NCBI GenBank assembly: GCA_963680875.1
Contig: OY804578.1
Location: 104,995,689 to 105,059,688 of the forward strand
DNA: 64,000 nt
From: Bathymodiolus brooksi
Lineage: Eukaryota > Mollusca > Bivalvia > Mytilida > Modiolidae
Reading direction: 5' to 3'
The notes beneath the pieces are model-generated. The model was not told the origin of the DNA. It was given only the letters and a program-made list of their open reading frames with translations, and ran no database searches. Each line of letters opens with the position of its first letter. The stretch's first letter is position 1. A program made the translations under genes and the position numbers. Of this stretch, positions 51,481-62,464 are shown one piece after another.

Positions 51481-52523
51481 TGTCTGAATGTAGATTGCTT
51501 TAAAACAGTATTGAGTATTGTTCATTGAAAATAGAAATCTTGATTACACAGTTTTTTTGGTAATTTTTAAGATATATTGTAAACGAAATCATTCAATAAT
51601 ACAAAAAAATGCATATTTTTTCTATTTATCTTGATTCAACAGTGTTCAGTTATGGTAGTGCGTCATTTTTGGAATACATAATTGAAAATGATTTCACAGG
51701 TAGTCTTTTAATTTCAATATATTTTTATTTTATTGAAGTAATTTCAACATTTTCTTGCCTTAAAATTTGTTGTCTGAACCAGGGACTTCAGTATTTAGTC
51801 CTCTGAACTTAATTACACTTTAGTTATTAAGATTTGATTTTGATTTGATTTTTTGGTGTTTATGCCATAGTTATTAAGAAATTTCTTCAGGGATCAGCAT
51901 GTTGATATCTAATTTAGTCCGCAAGAAGCCTTTCTATTATTTGGTTGAATAATAGGGACACGAATACTAAATACTGTTTCTTTGTATTATTTTGCGGTAA
52001 AAATTATTAAGCAACTTTTCCTTCCATTAGAAGCAAGTTCTTTATCATTTTGAAATTACATAATGTCAAATATAAAAATGTATTTTTCTTGATATCTCGA
52101 AGACAGTTTGAATTTGATATTATAGAGGTGCGTTTATTCCACTTTCTTATCATATGCCTATAATAAAAAGTTCTGGTATTGGTTTTTTATACGCTATATT
52201 GTCGAACAACTCCATATTGTCTTATAAAAACATGATTTTCTGAGAATTTTTGTTATTGCCCGGTCATTTCGTACACGATTTTCGTAAAATAAATGCTAGA
52301 GAACGAATAAGTTTTAGAATTAAAAATAACTATACTTTATTCTTCTGAAAATGTTCAAATAATTGTAGTTAATACTTATTTTTAAATAAGATATAAATTC
52401 AAAGTTAAATTTTCGTTCACCAAATATTACTATAGATATAATCATAGACAATTGTGACGTTTTAGAGGAAAAAATATAGGGAACTATTATAACGCGGAAT
52501 AATTTTTTACACGTGAATATATA

Positions 52524-52706
52524 TACAGTCGAACCTGCCCATGCAGTCACCTCTATTAAGCAGTCACCTGTATTGGAAGGTCACCTTTTGATTGTCCTGT
52601 CATAGAAAATTGTATATGAATTGAACCTCTTTTAAGAGGTCACCTGTCTTATAAGACCACTTCTTCTTTGTCCCAAAGGTGACCTCTTAATACAGGTTTG
52701 ACTGTA
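52524..52706. mobile_element. TA-flanked MITE in receptor intron
   Basis: Inverted ends CAGTCGAACCTG (from 52526) and CAGGTTTGACTG (to 52704), flanked by TA at 52524-52525 and 52705-52706. The inside has several CAGTCACCT/AGGTCACCT copies in both orientations. Mariner-like MITE; total about 179 bases. Confidence 0.75.
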
Positions 52707-52754
52707 TATATATATACCCATAATCTATTTTATACACTGTTCACTCTTTTTCAG

Positions 52755-54160
52755 ACAAACTGGAGATAATAACAATCGGAATATTTCTTGGTATGAATTT
52801 ATTAGTGTCCATTACAAAACTGAGGATATTTAAATGCAGAGGACGTGTGTCTTTGTTAATCAGTATACAGTCTATTTTACTACCTAGTTTTTGTATTATA
52901 CTTGTGTCAGCAGCCATTTCTTCGATTGCTGTCTTGAATGAATCGCAACATTTAGATGACAGAAATAGTACTCTCGTAAAAGAATCACCCGTTTGCATGA
53001 AAGTAAAGATGTTGTTCTTCCATATTTGTGGAGTACTTCCAACAATAACAGTCCATGTTGTTATTTTAATATCTGCCTTCCGCTATTATAAAAACACAAA
53101 TATGAAATTCACAAGACAGTCAAAATCGTCTAATGGCAAGCGATTCCGAGTTCTGTGTCAGTCATTTCAATTGTATTTGAGTGTTTTTATTTGTACATGG
53201 TCGCCATTTGTTGTATTTTCATGGCTGCGTTTCAACACAAATGATCCCAATTTGTTAATAATATATCAACATTTAGTTTTATGTTCCACAATTGCACTGG
53301 TTTTAATGAGTCCAATAGCAGATGGTATGTTGCAGTGTCGAAACAGGAAGGCAATTTCAGAATCGATGCTGCCTTTTATTTTAGAAACTTCATATCGGAT
53401 AATTAAAGGCAGAAACTCCAAATCATATCTTCTAACTGTCGAAAAATCAACTGAGAAAAACCATCAAAATTTCGATGACTCTGGAATACAATCTTTAACG
53501 GTAATGACCGACTTTATTACTGAACATTCTTCTACTCAAGAAACAAATACCATGGACGAACACGAAATGCAGAGCCTGTGCTATAGGCGTCGTAAATGCA
53601 ATCTGTCAGTGATAAACATCAACAGCGAACCCTCATATGATGCGTCAACAACACCAATGCATTTGCAGTCATCTACGCCGAGTGAATATTCGTCAATACA
53701 ATTATCGCCACTCTGCGGTATGTTATCGTCAACTTCAAGATCATATTCACCGTCACATGACCTTTTGTCAGATCCCCGCTCAACAAATCATTCTTTTCGA
53801 TCCGATTATTTATCGAATTCATTTAGTATATCTCCATCGCTTGACCTGTCACCACTATTCCATTCTTGTGAATATTACGCATGCGATAGGATATCGAATT
53901 CGTTTGATTTGTCACCAGATTGCAGATCAATTGATTATATTACATGCGATAGGCCATCGCGATCGCTTCGCCTGCAGTCATTAGATTCGAAATCGAGTCA
54001 ATATTTGACACCCTATGCGTATTTGCAGTCAACAGGGAACAAGATTCAGCTAACACCGTCAACATTCCTTGCAGCAAGCGTCTTGCAGCATTTTACATTT
54101 GCCGAAAGATGTTTTTCACCGGTTATTAAAAATAGAAGATGTCACTCGGCAGTTGTCTGA
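52755..54160 (+). CDS. orphan seven-transmembrane receptor, exon 2
   Basis: Begins after the acceptor TTTTTCAG at 52754; the first two bases complete the Asp codon from exon 1. Encodes TM3 (about 77-98), TM4 (105-134), a loop with two N-glycosylation sequons (NES, NST) and one Cys, TM5 (158-185), TM6 (206-232) with CTWSPF in the place of the class A CWxP motif, and TM7 (239-266) ending MSPIADGMLQCRNRK, which stands where NPxxY is expected. There is no DRY motif after TM3. The C-tail of about 275 residues is Ser/Tyr-rich with repeated S-x-S and SFDLSP/SLDLSP phrases, suited to phosphorylation. Seven hydrophobic spans, sequons in the extracellular loop 2 position and matching splice phase support a real gene. 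The ligand and family are unknown. Confidence 0.75.
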
Positions 54161-54720
54161 GGAGGCGAAATATTATTATGATGATTGTCTAATAAATTGA
54201 CAGAAATACAATGTTTCTAGCTTAAAATAGTGTTGATATACATTTATTTATTTTTATAATAATAACAATAATATTTGCTCATCTTTTTGGTGTTCTTTGT
54301 TTTTGTTTTGTGCTTGTTATTTCTTTGTGTTTGTTTGTTTCTTTCTTTCTTTCTTTCTTTCTTGTTTTTTTGCTTTGGTCTTCTCTCTGTGTCTTGTGTA
54401 ACCAATGTTGCCAGTGTCTCACGATTGTCCATTCTTTATTACTCCTTCGGTTTTCTCTAAGTTTTCTCTTGATATGCTTAGGATGATGCACCCCGTGTGG
54501 GCCAAGACAATGCAATACAAGAAATACAAACAAAATAAAAGGTATATATAAACAAAATTCTGTGGGAACGTTTGACGGACATTGACCCTATTTTCTCAAT
54601 TCTCAATAATGTGTTTTTTCTTTTTCTTTTTCTTCGTCTTGTGTAGCCTATGTTGCCAGTGTCCCTGGATTGTCCATTTTGACCCTTCGGTATTCTCTAA
54701 CGTTTATTTATATAGTTACA
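54161..54720. repeat. receptor 3' flank and two copies of repeat R5
   Basis: TAATAAATTGACAG and AATAATA follow the stop at about 54188, possible poly(A) context. Repeat R5 occurs at about 54270-54480 and 54600-54715: CTTGTGTAACCAATGTTGCCAG, GATTGTCCATT, CCTTCGGTTTTCTCTAA, with a (CTTT)n run at 54335-54365. ORFs here are by-products. Confidence 0.55.
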
Positions 54721-55095
54721 TACACCAGACAGACATTACTCCAATTTTAGTATTTAAAATGTATTTTAAGTATTGTTTTGTTGCAATTTCAGACAACTTG
54801 GGTACATCTTTTTTTAAAAGTTGTTCTGATTTGAGAATGTTTATTTCAATATATTTTGATCATTTCGACAAACGATTTAGATACTAGGAGAAGGTGTATC
54901 ATTAGTCCCATCGTACATAGTCAAATTCAATAGATATTTAGAAATTGGAAAAATTATAATAATATTAACAAGCAGGAAAGAAAATGATAAATGTATCAAG
55001 CCAGGAAAGAGAGCGATCATGTATATGTGTGCTAGGGCATATGTGTGCTAGGACACCGAGTTGGTCTCTTTCTACGACTTGTCCATTTGATTTTG
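54721..55095. other. non-coding, no gene seen
   Basis: AT-rich. A short duplication (GTGTGCTAGGGCATATGTGTGCTAGG, split here by one base) lies near 55027. No gene. Confidence 0.35.
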
Positions 55096-55298
55096 GAACT
55101 GTTCCGACAGTGTGGTATACTTTAGAACTGTTCCGACAGTGTGGTATATTTTAGAACTGTTCCGACAGTGTGGTATATTTTAGAACTGTTCCGACAGTGT
55201 GGTATATTTTAGAACTGTTCCGACAGTGTGGTATATTTTAGAACTGTTCCGACAGTGTGGTATATTTTAGAACTGTTACGACAGTGTGGTTTATTTTA
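55096..55298. repeat. 29-bp minisatellite, seven copies
   Basis: GAACTGTTCCGACAGTGTGG starts at 55096, 55125, 55154, 55183, 55212, 55241 and 55270, each followed by TATATTTTA or a variant. The unit holds an inverted pair ACTGT-TCCG-ACAGT. The central copies are identical, so the array is recent. Confidence 0.9.
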
Positions 55299-55756
55299 TT
55301 TTCATTTTATCATAGTAACACAGCATTTACCGAAAACCTTACAATTAAAAAAAAATAAAAATAAAAATGATGTACAATATTGAGGTGGAATCTTTGCGAA
55401 AACTCCATTTCTGCAATGTTATGATGTTTTTGGGTTTGTAATAAACGCTCTGATTGATGTCTAGAATCCAAAAGACCATGAAATCAAGGTACACATATAC
55501 AAAAAAAATACCAAGTAATGTGTGATCTTTGTGTGAACAAGCTTACTTTTTATAACGGAACATGTAGAATGTCAAATGTTCTATAATGTCACCTTAGAGT
55601 GTTGATTCAATTCACAGCTTTCTCTGTAGAGGAATAATCAATACACATCTTCAAATATATAGATTGCAAATGTACTTATAAACAAAATAATGTTCGAAAG
55701 GACAATGCCCTTCTTTTTTTGTTCTTCTTTTTTCTTTTTTTTTCTTTCTTTTTCTT
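55299..55756. other. non-coding, no gene seen
   Basis: AT-rich with a T/C-rich tract at 55705-55758. Nothing coding. Confidence 0.4.
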
Positions 55757-56032
55757 TTTTCCTGGGTGGCTCAATGAGTTAGGTAGTTGGATTACCTAAC
55801 AACTCATACAAGCCTATCACCAATACGGCGTGGGTTAACTCCAGGCTTTGTAAATTACAAAAAAGGGCGCACTCGACTCGCAGCCGCGAGTGATAAAGCT
55901 TACCAGTTGCTTGCCCATGGTCGGTGGGTCTCCCCGGGTACTCCGGCTTCTTTCACCACTAAATCTGGTCGCCATGATACAGCTGAAATATTGCTGAAAG
56001 TGGCGTTAAAACACCAACAATCAAAAATCAAA
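55757..56032 (+). mobile_element. full-length tRNA-derived SINE (copy G)
   Basis: Plus strand. The tRNA-like head (about 55760-55855) has A-box region TGGCTCAATGAGTTAGGTAG and B-box region GTGGGTTAACTCC; the body matches copies C, E and F (GCGCACTCGACTCGCAGCC, TTGCCCATGGTCGGTGGG, GGTACTCCGGCTTC), and the tail has CATGATACAGCTGAAATATTG and GTGGCGTTAAAACACC. The head differs from copies A/B although the 3' block is shared, so two SINE families with a common tail are present. Confidence 0.85.
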
Positions 56033-56152
56033 TCTTTTTTCCCCCTTTTTTCCTTTTTTTGTTAGTGTATGATGATGTCAAAAATTATTCCATATTTCAG
56101 CTTTCTCAATTTTGCATATTTATCCTGCACTTTCCAATAAAAGTAAAACTAT

Positions 56153-56455
56153 TATGGGACGAAGTCCCAACTATGGTAGAAATAACAATATTTTGATTCC
56201 AGATCCATATCACTAATGGATTCAATTCCTTTCACCGGAAATGACGCACCGGAAACCAATACAGGGTTTCTGCTGCAGAAAATCGGATGCGCAGTAATCT
56301 GGAACTACTTCCGGTTATGAATGTTAAAAAATGACTCAAAATCGCAGTGTTTTCTAGCCCATTAAACATAAACCATGGGACTGACAATATCATTAAACAG
56401 GGTTTCATTTCTTCCTCCTCCTGTCCGAAATAATATTTTCTATGAAATAAGGGTA
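56153..56455 (+). repeat. direct terminal repeat of Penelope-like element 2 (copy 1)
   Basis: ATTATGGGACGAAGTCCCAACTA, GCACCGGAAACCAATACAGGG, GCGCAGTAATCTGG and CCATGGGACTGACAATATCA, then TTTCATTTCTTCCTCCTCC. The same series occurs at 58522-59095 in the same orientation. Confidence 0.8.
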
Positions 56456-56812
56456 ATAACAAATTACCGAACTCCGAACAATCTTACAAAGGGAAAGTCA
56501 AAACCCATAACCATACAAACAGACAAAATCAGTCAACAACCGAAAACTGTGAAAACCGTAATGACCCTGACTTGGTACAGGCATATCTAAAGAAATGGTG
56601 GGTTGAATCAGATTTAAAGGCGCCAAACCTCCCGCTCTCATTACGGTTCAAAGGTTCCGGCTGTCACTATAACAGTATTTAAATACAGGAACAAAATAGG
56701 TCAAATAGTTGTCAAAGCAGTACCATATTCGGTGACGTAAATGTCAAAAATATTTTTACGTCACACATTGACAAAAAAAAAATATCCTTGACATTTTTTG
56801 ACTTCTTTATCT
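56456..56812 (-). other. 3' flank of Penelope-like element 2
   Basis: The same ~350 bases follow the RT frame in the truncated copy (33902-34262, inverted), so they belong to the element. Includes TAACAAATTACCGAACTCCG and GCGCCAAACCTCCCGCTCTC. Confidence 0.7.
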
Positions 56813-58303
56813 TTATACATTTTCACTATATGAAAATGCATCGCTTATAATTTTCTCTGCAGAGACGGAATATATTTCGACAAGATCTTGGTATCGGAAT
56901 ATAAACTTTCTAAGAGATCGAATAAGGCGAATCTTTTCATAGCCCTGGTCCAGCAGCCTATTTCTCAGATGAAGATGACGTTTCAGGAAATCAGAATAAT
57001 TGCTACTGGCCCTTGCATAGCGAATCAATTGCGAGATGTAAACACCATATGCAGGAGAAGCTGGTATATTGCTGCACATGTTTGGAAAATTTATGATTTT
57101 AAAATTGAAGTCGTCCCGCTTATCATAAATTTTAGTACTGAGTTGACCACTGTCGTCAAATTCGAGGTATAAGTCCATAAATGATGCGGACGAAGCTGTA
57201 TATGTGGTCTCTTTAACTTCCAGCTCTGGAGGATATATCAATGGAAGAAATTCTGCAAATCTAAAATTATTGATAGATAAAACGTCATCAATATACCTGT
57301 ATGTGAAATTAAAGGCTCTAGCCTCATGAATCTTCTTATCTTTTACAAGCTTTTGAAGAAACTCCGACTCATATGAGTATAAAAATAAATCGGCTAGAAG
57401 AGGGGCACAATTCGTACCCATTGGTATGCCGACGACCTGCTGAAACAGTGTCCCTCCAAAGGAGACAAATATGTTATCGATGAGGAACTCCAGCATACTG
57501 ATCACTTGTTCCTCGGAGTAGCATGTTTTACCTTTTTGAATTTTGTTTGAAAAATATGTGGAATTGTAGCCTAACACAACACATTTTGAGCCATAGTTTC
57601 TATGACTAAAAGCTTTATGAATTGTTTCTTTTAAGCGGGTTTTTAATTTGTCATGCGGGAGGGTGGTATATAGAGTTGAAAAATCAAATGTTTTGATGGA
57701 GGATACATGAGAGAAAGATCTTGATTTCAGGTTATCCAAAAGATCTTTAGAGTTTTTCAAAATCCACATGTGATTTATGCCACTACGCGAGTAAACAGTT
57801 TCACAATATTTCTGTTGTCCCTCTTTTATTGCAGACAGAATCTTTGTCAGGTGAATAGATAATTCTTTCGTCGAACAAGTTGATGATCCTGCTATGTACC
57901 TTTCTTTGTATGGTGTCTTATGGAGTTTAGGTATCCAATATAAATAGGGTAAATCCTCAGACCCTTTACCAGAGGGAATGCTTAAAGAGGTCATGAATGA
58001 TCTGTGGTTAGCTAGGATTTCATCTTTGTCGAACGAAGTTGGTTTGTATGTGGTATTACTAGAGGTGTTACTATTTATGCCTAATTCCTTGATTAGTCAT
58101 TCGAAGTAATATGATTTACATACAAACACGATATTGTTGGAAGCCTTGTCCGCAGGAACGATAACATATTTGTCATGAAGAGAGGAAAGACACTTAACAG
58201 CTTCTTGGTCTTTAAATACAGACTTAGGTCCACTATTAACACAATTTTTGAGTTGAAATTGAGACGTCGAGTACCGGATTATACAACACCAGACTGGGTG
58301 CAC
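56813..58303 (-). pseudogene. Penelope-like RT, element 2 (one nonsense codon)
   Basis: One frame from about 58250 to 56813, broken only by TGA at 58097-58099. Before the stop: DKYVIVPADKASNNIVFVC, the N-terminal Penelope block. After it: LPYLYWIPKLHKTPYKERYI (LPKIHK-like), KTFDFSTLYTTLPHDKL with catalytic Asp, GIPMGTNCAPLLADLFLYSY and FTYRYIDDVLSINN with the catalytic DD intact. The C-terminus ends DAFSYSENV without a GIY-YIG domain, so this is a different Penelope-like lineage from the one at 40-42 kb, or one lacking its endonuclease. The first ~17 codons come from the flanking repeat. The first Met of the long frame is at 57994. Confidence 0.82.
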
Positions 58304-58530
58304 AGTCTACATGAGGGGGCAGGTACCCGTTTTGGCGAAAAACCTTTAAAAACGACAGAAAATTTGGGTTTGTGTCCCCCTGTTTGCCCCCTCTTTTGAG
58401 AAAGTCTGGATCCGCCCCCGGTCTACTTTGAAAAAATATTATAGGTCCATATATCTGAGCTAATATTGTCTAACAAAAAATATTGGACTTCATCCCCAGT
58501 TAGGTAACACCTATTATCATATTATGGGAC
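58255..58530 (+). repeat. Penelope element 2 flanking repeat, block X copy 1
   Basis: TTGAGACGTCGAGTACCGGA, GTTTTGGCGAAAAACC, TCTGGATCCGCCCCCGGTC and ACACCTATTATCATATTATG recur at 59096-59360. The two copies differ slightly. Confidence 0.8.
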
Positions 58531-59095
58531 GAAGTCCCAACTATGGTAGAACTAGCAATATTTTGATTACAGATCCACAGCACTAATGGATAAAAATCAT
58601 TGCACCGGAAATGACGCAACCGGAAACCAATACAGGGCTACTGGTGGAATTCGACTCCGTAAGGATGCGCAGTAATCTGGTACTAAAAACGACATATTGT
58701 AAAAATAAAATCAAGAACGGGTACAAGGATGTAGAAAAAAAATCAAGTTGCTTACGCATTAGCTCTAAATCTCGTGAGAAGTGGAACCCGTTCAAAATAT
58801 CGCGAGATATGGCGTGAAGTAGTCCTTGACAACCATAAACAACGATGGCCGACAATGTTTATAATTTGTATGATGTATAAAACTAATGACGGCTTTTCTC
58901 GTGAATAAAGCATCGCACATGAACAACAAAATGTGCAAGCTAAAGTTATAGTATATAAAGGTCCAATTAACATATACAGGGCTGTATATATATTTAACAG
59001 AAGTTTGCAATTAAAAATACACCATGGGACTGACAATATCATTAGACCGAGTTTCATTTCTTCCTCCTCCTGTCCGAAATAATATGTTCTATGAA
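58522..59095 (+). repeat. direct terminal repeat of Penelope-like element 2 (copy 2)
   Basis: Matches 56153-56455 but with about 270 extra bases in the middle (58690-59010). Together with block X it makes a repeat unit of about 0.85 kb. The overlapping small ORFs are by-products. Confidence 0.78.
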
Positions 59096-59385
59096 ATTGA
59101 GACGTGGAGTACCGGATTATACAACACCGGACTGGGTGCACGGTCTACAGGAGGGGATAGATCCCCGTTTTGGCGAAAAACCTTAAAAAACGACCGAAAA
59201 TTTGGGCTTGGGTTCCCCTATTTGCCCCCTCTTTTGAAAATGTCTGGATCCGCCCCCGGTCTACTTTGAAAATTGTTTATAGGTCCATATACCTGAGTTA
59301 ATATTGTTTAAAAAAAATAATTGGACTTCGTCCCAAGTTAGGTTACACCTATTATCATATTATGCGAGCGAAGCGAGCTCTTTAT
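59096..59385 (+). repeat. Penelope element 2 flanking repeat, block X copy 2
   Basis: Second copy of 58255-58530. It ends ATTATGCGAGCGAAGCGAGCTC where the other reads ATTATGGGACGAAGTCCC: both are small GAA-centred hairpins with different stem bases. Confidence 0.75.
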
Positions 59386-59429
59386 GGTAACAAATATGTA
59401 CCTCGATAATTTTGCTATTTTCAAATTTT

Positions 59430-60139
59430 ATTAAAAGCTATTAAAAATTACACAAATAAATGCACTATAGTTTCTATAGTATTTTTGCAATATGGACAAT
59501 TATAAGTGTCCAGATAAATACCTCTGATTTTTCCCTAGTAGGTAAACACATATGTATTGTTTTATATATGAATTCTCTAATATATCATGTATTCACTAAA
59601 CATAAAGTAGCCCATATTGGTTTGAAATCAATGTAGGAATAGTTTAACTCCATTTTATGTGCGAGTTTATCAAGTTCCAATAATTGTAAATATATATCCT
59701 TTACAGTTTTGTTATCTAGTATTGTGTATTCTTTGTATTTTAAGTACAAGGTTTTAATTGTGTTGTGTGTACTTATTGTTTGTATTGTGTGCTGTACGTA
59801 GTTAAGTGCTAGCTCCGGTAGTATATCTAGTAGTATAACCCAAGAAATAGCTGAAAATGCTTGTCCATGCAGAGTTATTTCCCTTTAAAACTTGTGTGAT
59901 TCTATTTAAAAGTAAGGTGTTGATCTTTGTTTGTCTGTCTGGAACTTGTTGGCCACCATTACAAAAAGGTTGTATCAGGGATTTCCTCTGTAGATATTCA
60001 AAATTACCACCCCAGAATATAATATATATGTATCTGTTGATAATCTGTATGTGTTTTGCTGACGGGGGAACTATCCTGGCTACTTACACAATTTTACTCA
60101 ATATATAAGTGTTTATGATAAGAACCTTATGCCTTAAAC
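59430..60139 (-). pseudogene. LINE ORF2 C-terminal region (decayed)
   Basis: Translating the minus strand gives ILSKIVYVARIVPPSAKHI, IFWGGNFEYLQRKSLIQPFC and later YNCPYCKNTIETIVHLFV, matching the usual Tx1/L1 tail (LSK.WYVAR..P, FIW, KI...., final Cx2C...H zinc-binding segment). It is spread over shifted frames with stops, so it is remnant coding sequence. Confidence 0.65.
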
Positions 60140-61189
60140 TTAACCTTCTATCCTTCCATTTTTCAAATTGTATTTTAACTTTATTTTGTATCTGTAGCCA
60201 GTTAGTATTTTTATGGTTCTTACCAAACCAAACACTTTTACCTTGTCTTTTACTAGTTGGTGTATATGTGGGTGGTTAATGGTGTCAGGGTTACCTATTT
60301 TTAGAATTTCTGTTTTTTGTTCATTTATTCTAGATCCTGAAACTTGTCCGAAATTTATAAACTCTTTAATCAGGTCATCGTATTCGGAGATATCTGTACT
60401 TATAATTGAGCAATCGTCTGCGTGTTGAAAAAGTTTTGTGTTGTTATGTGTATTTGGGATATGTATGCCTCTAATATTGTTATCACATCTAATACTAGAG
60501 ACCAGTGTTTCTATAATTAGAGCATATAGTGAAATACTGAGAAGACAACCTTGTCTGATAAACCTAGTAATAGTAACTATGTTTGTAAGTAAGCCATTTA
60601 CTTGAACCTTGCTATTTATGTTTTGGAATAAAATTCCCACCCATGTGATAAAATTCACCGGCAAATTCATGGCTTTCAATACTTGCTCCACTCTGTCGAA
60701 AGCCTTCTCCTGATCAAAGGATATTAGTAGACCATCAAGTTCATTTACATCTATGTATTCTAAGATGCTGTTTATCGAAAATAAATGATCAAAGATGACC
60801 TTATCTGGTCCAGCTCCTGTTTGACTAGGGTCTATCAATTTATTTATTACCTTGGCAAGGCTGTTTGTTAAAAATATGGCTATAATTTGATAATCAAAAC
60901 ATAATAAGCTAATAGGTCTCCATTGTTTACGATCTTTATAATCCCCCTTATTTGTATACATCATAGTAATGATGCTACTTTTCATAGTGTCAGTAAGCTC
61001 TCCTTGTAAATATATGTTATTCAAAACCTCTACCAAATCTTTCCCTATAATTAGCCAAAAACGTGAATAGAAAGATTTACCCAACCCATCTATTCCTGGA
61101 GACTTATTATCTTCAAAACTATTGATTATTTTTTTACATTCAACTGTAGATAAAAAAATTATCAAAGTAAGTCCAATCTTCTTCATCAA
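60140..61189 (-). pseudogene. LINE ORF2 reverse transcriptase
   Basis: 349 codons. Seen in order: NKSPGIDGLGKSFYSRFW, QWRPISLLCFDYQIIA, DPSQTGAGPDKVIFDHLF, LISFDQEKAFDRVE with catalytic Asp, RFIRQGCLLSISLYALIIE (RQGCPLS-like), and LFQHADDCSIIS with HADD at the YADD site (Tyr to His). It overlaps the endonuclease frame by 4 bases, a one-base frame change. The frame ends at 60140 and the thumb and C-terminus continue in other frames. Confidence 0.82.
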
Positions 61190-62345
61190 GATTTTTTCAA
61201 ATCAAGATGTGTTAAATATTCTTTATCTACATCCTCTTCAAAAAATTCTTGCCTTGACCGGATTAAGATACCTTTTTTCTTTTTGTTTTCTAACATAATA
61301 ATATTTTTTTGGACATCTTTTACTTTGTTTTCATCTACACCATCTTCTTCTCTTTCTAATTCTAAGTATAAAGTTTGTAGTTTTTTCCTCTCATCTTCAG
61401 CTAAATTCTTAAAAAAAGTTATACTTAAACTTTTTATTTTCTTTTTACCTATTTCCCACCCGTCAAGTAGAGAATACTTTAATTTTTCTGATTGCCATCC
61501 CTTCCAAAAATGTTCAATTAGCTTAATGTAATTTTCATTTTCTAATAAAGATTCATTACATTTCCAATAGCTATTTCCCCATTTCTCTCTCTGAAATGTT
61601 AGGACAAGTACTACCGCTTTGTGATTAGATTTGTTAAAAGGTATATGTGTTGTCTGTTTTATCTTATCACACCATAAGGTAGGTATATAAATTTTATCTA
61701 TTTTCGACCCTTGTCCTCTGTTATTTGTAAAAGTATAACTCTTTCTGTTGGGGTATTTATATCTAAAGGTATCCACCACATTTAGTGTATCTATAATATT
61801 TTCTAATATTAATTTCAAATTATTACTGGTAGCCATGTTGCCACTATTAGTGTCTAGATCTGAAATTATGCAATTAAATTCTCCTAATACCATATACTTA
61901 TCTGTATTATTATTATTAATACTTCTACAGTATTCATTTAAATGATTATAAAAATTTACTCGTTTGTCCTGTTGTGCAGGACCATAAATATTAAGAACGT
62001 GTAATACACATTTATCTAATTTTATACTTATATGATTCCATCTACCATTCAAAAATTGTGATATAATGTGACAATTCACATTTTCAATATTTTTATTCAC
62101 TATTATGATTACACCTTTTGTGTTTGTATCACCTTGTGAAATATAAAATTTATAATTATTATTTTTTTCTAGATATTCTACCAAGTTTGTATCCATATGA
62201 CAACATTCGTGAGACAAATTAAATCACTGTCTCCGTAGTTAGCCAAAATATCATCTATCTTATTTCTAAAACCTCGTCTAATATTTAGACTTGTAATTTT
62301 TAAGTTCACAACCATACAAAGAGTGCATGTTAGTAAGAGTGTTAA
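61186..62345 (-). pseudogene. LINE ORF2 endonuclease and linker (one frameshift)
   Basis: Starts LKITSLNIRRGFRNKIDDIL (beta strand with the Asn of APE endonucleases) in the frame open at 62360-62178, then shifts frame near 62220 and continues: VLGEFNCIISDLDTNSG (GEFN with the catalytic Asn, Asp replaced by Glu), SYTFTNNRGQGSKIDKIYIP (SKIDKIY, Asp block) and SNHKAVVLVL (S-D-H motif as SNH). Then a charged linker. The catalytic Asp of GDFN and the Asp of SDH are both changed, so the nuclease may be inactive. Confidence 0.75.
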
Positions 62346-62464
62346 TAGAAACCTAACCATGGTAATATTTTAAGGAAAAAGTTTATTGTTTGCTCTTCTT
62401 TTCCTTTCTTTCTTTCTCGCTATCCGCTGTTGATAGTCTTTCTCTTTTTTTTTTTTTTTTACCT

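Larger units (their letters stand above)
51274..52754 (+). other. intron of the receptor gene
   Basis: GTAATT...TTTTTCAG. Holds a diverged SINE remnant (about 51335-51480), a SINE-tail scrap near 51835-51870 (GATTTGATTTTTTGGTGTT) and a MITE at 52526-52704. The ORFs inside it are by-products. Confidence 0.65.

Noticed and set aside
53637..53984. 115-codon plus ORF inside the receptor tail
   Set aside because: Frame-shifted shadow of the Ser-rich C-tail of the receptor.
54243..54533. ORFs on both strands rich in Lys/Phe
   Set aside because: They are translations of a (CTTT)n tract and repeat R5.
56153..56180. Hammerhead-like reading of GGGACGAAGTCCC
   Set aside because: It has a GAA-centred hairpin but no CTGATGA core or helix I; not a hammerhead.
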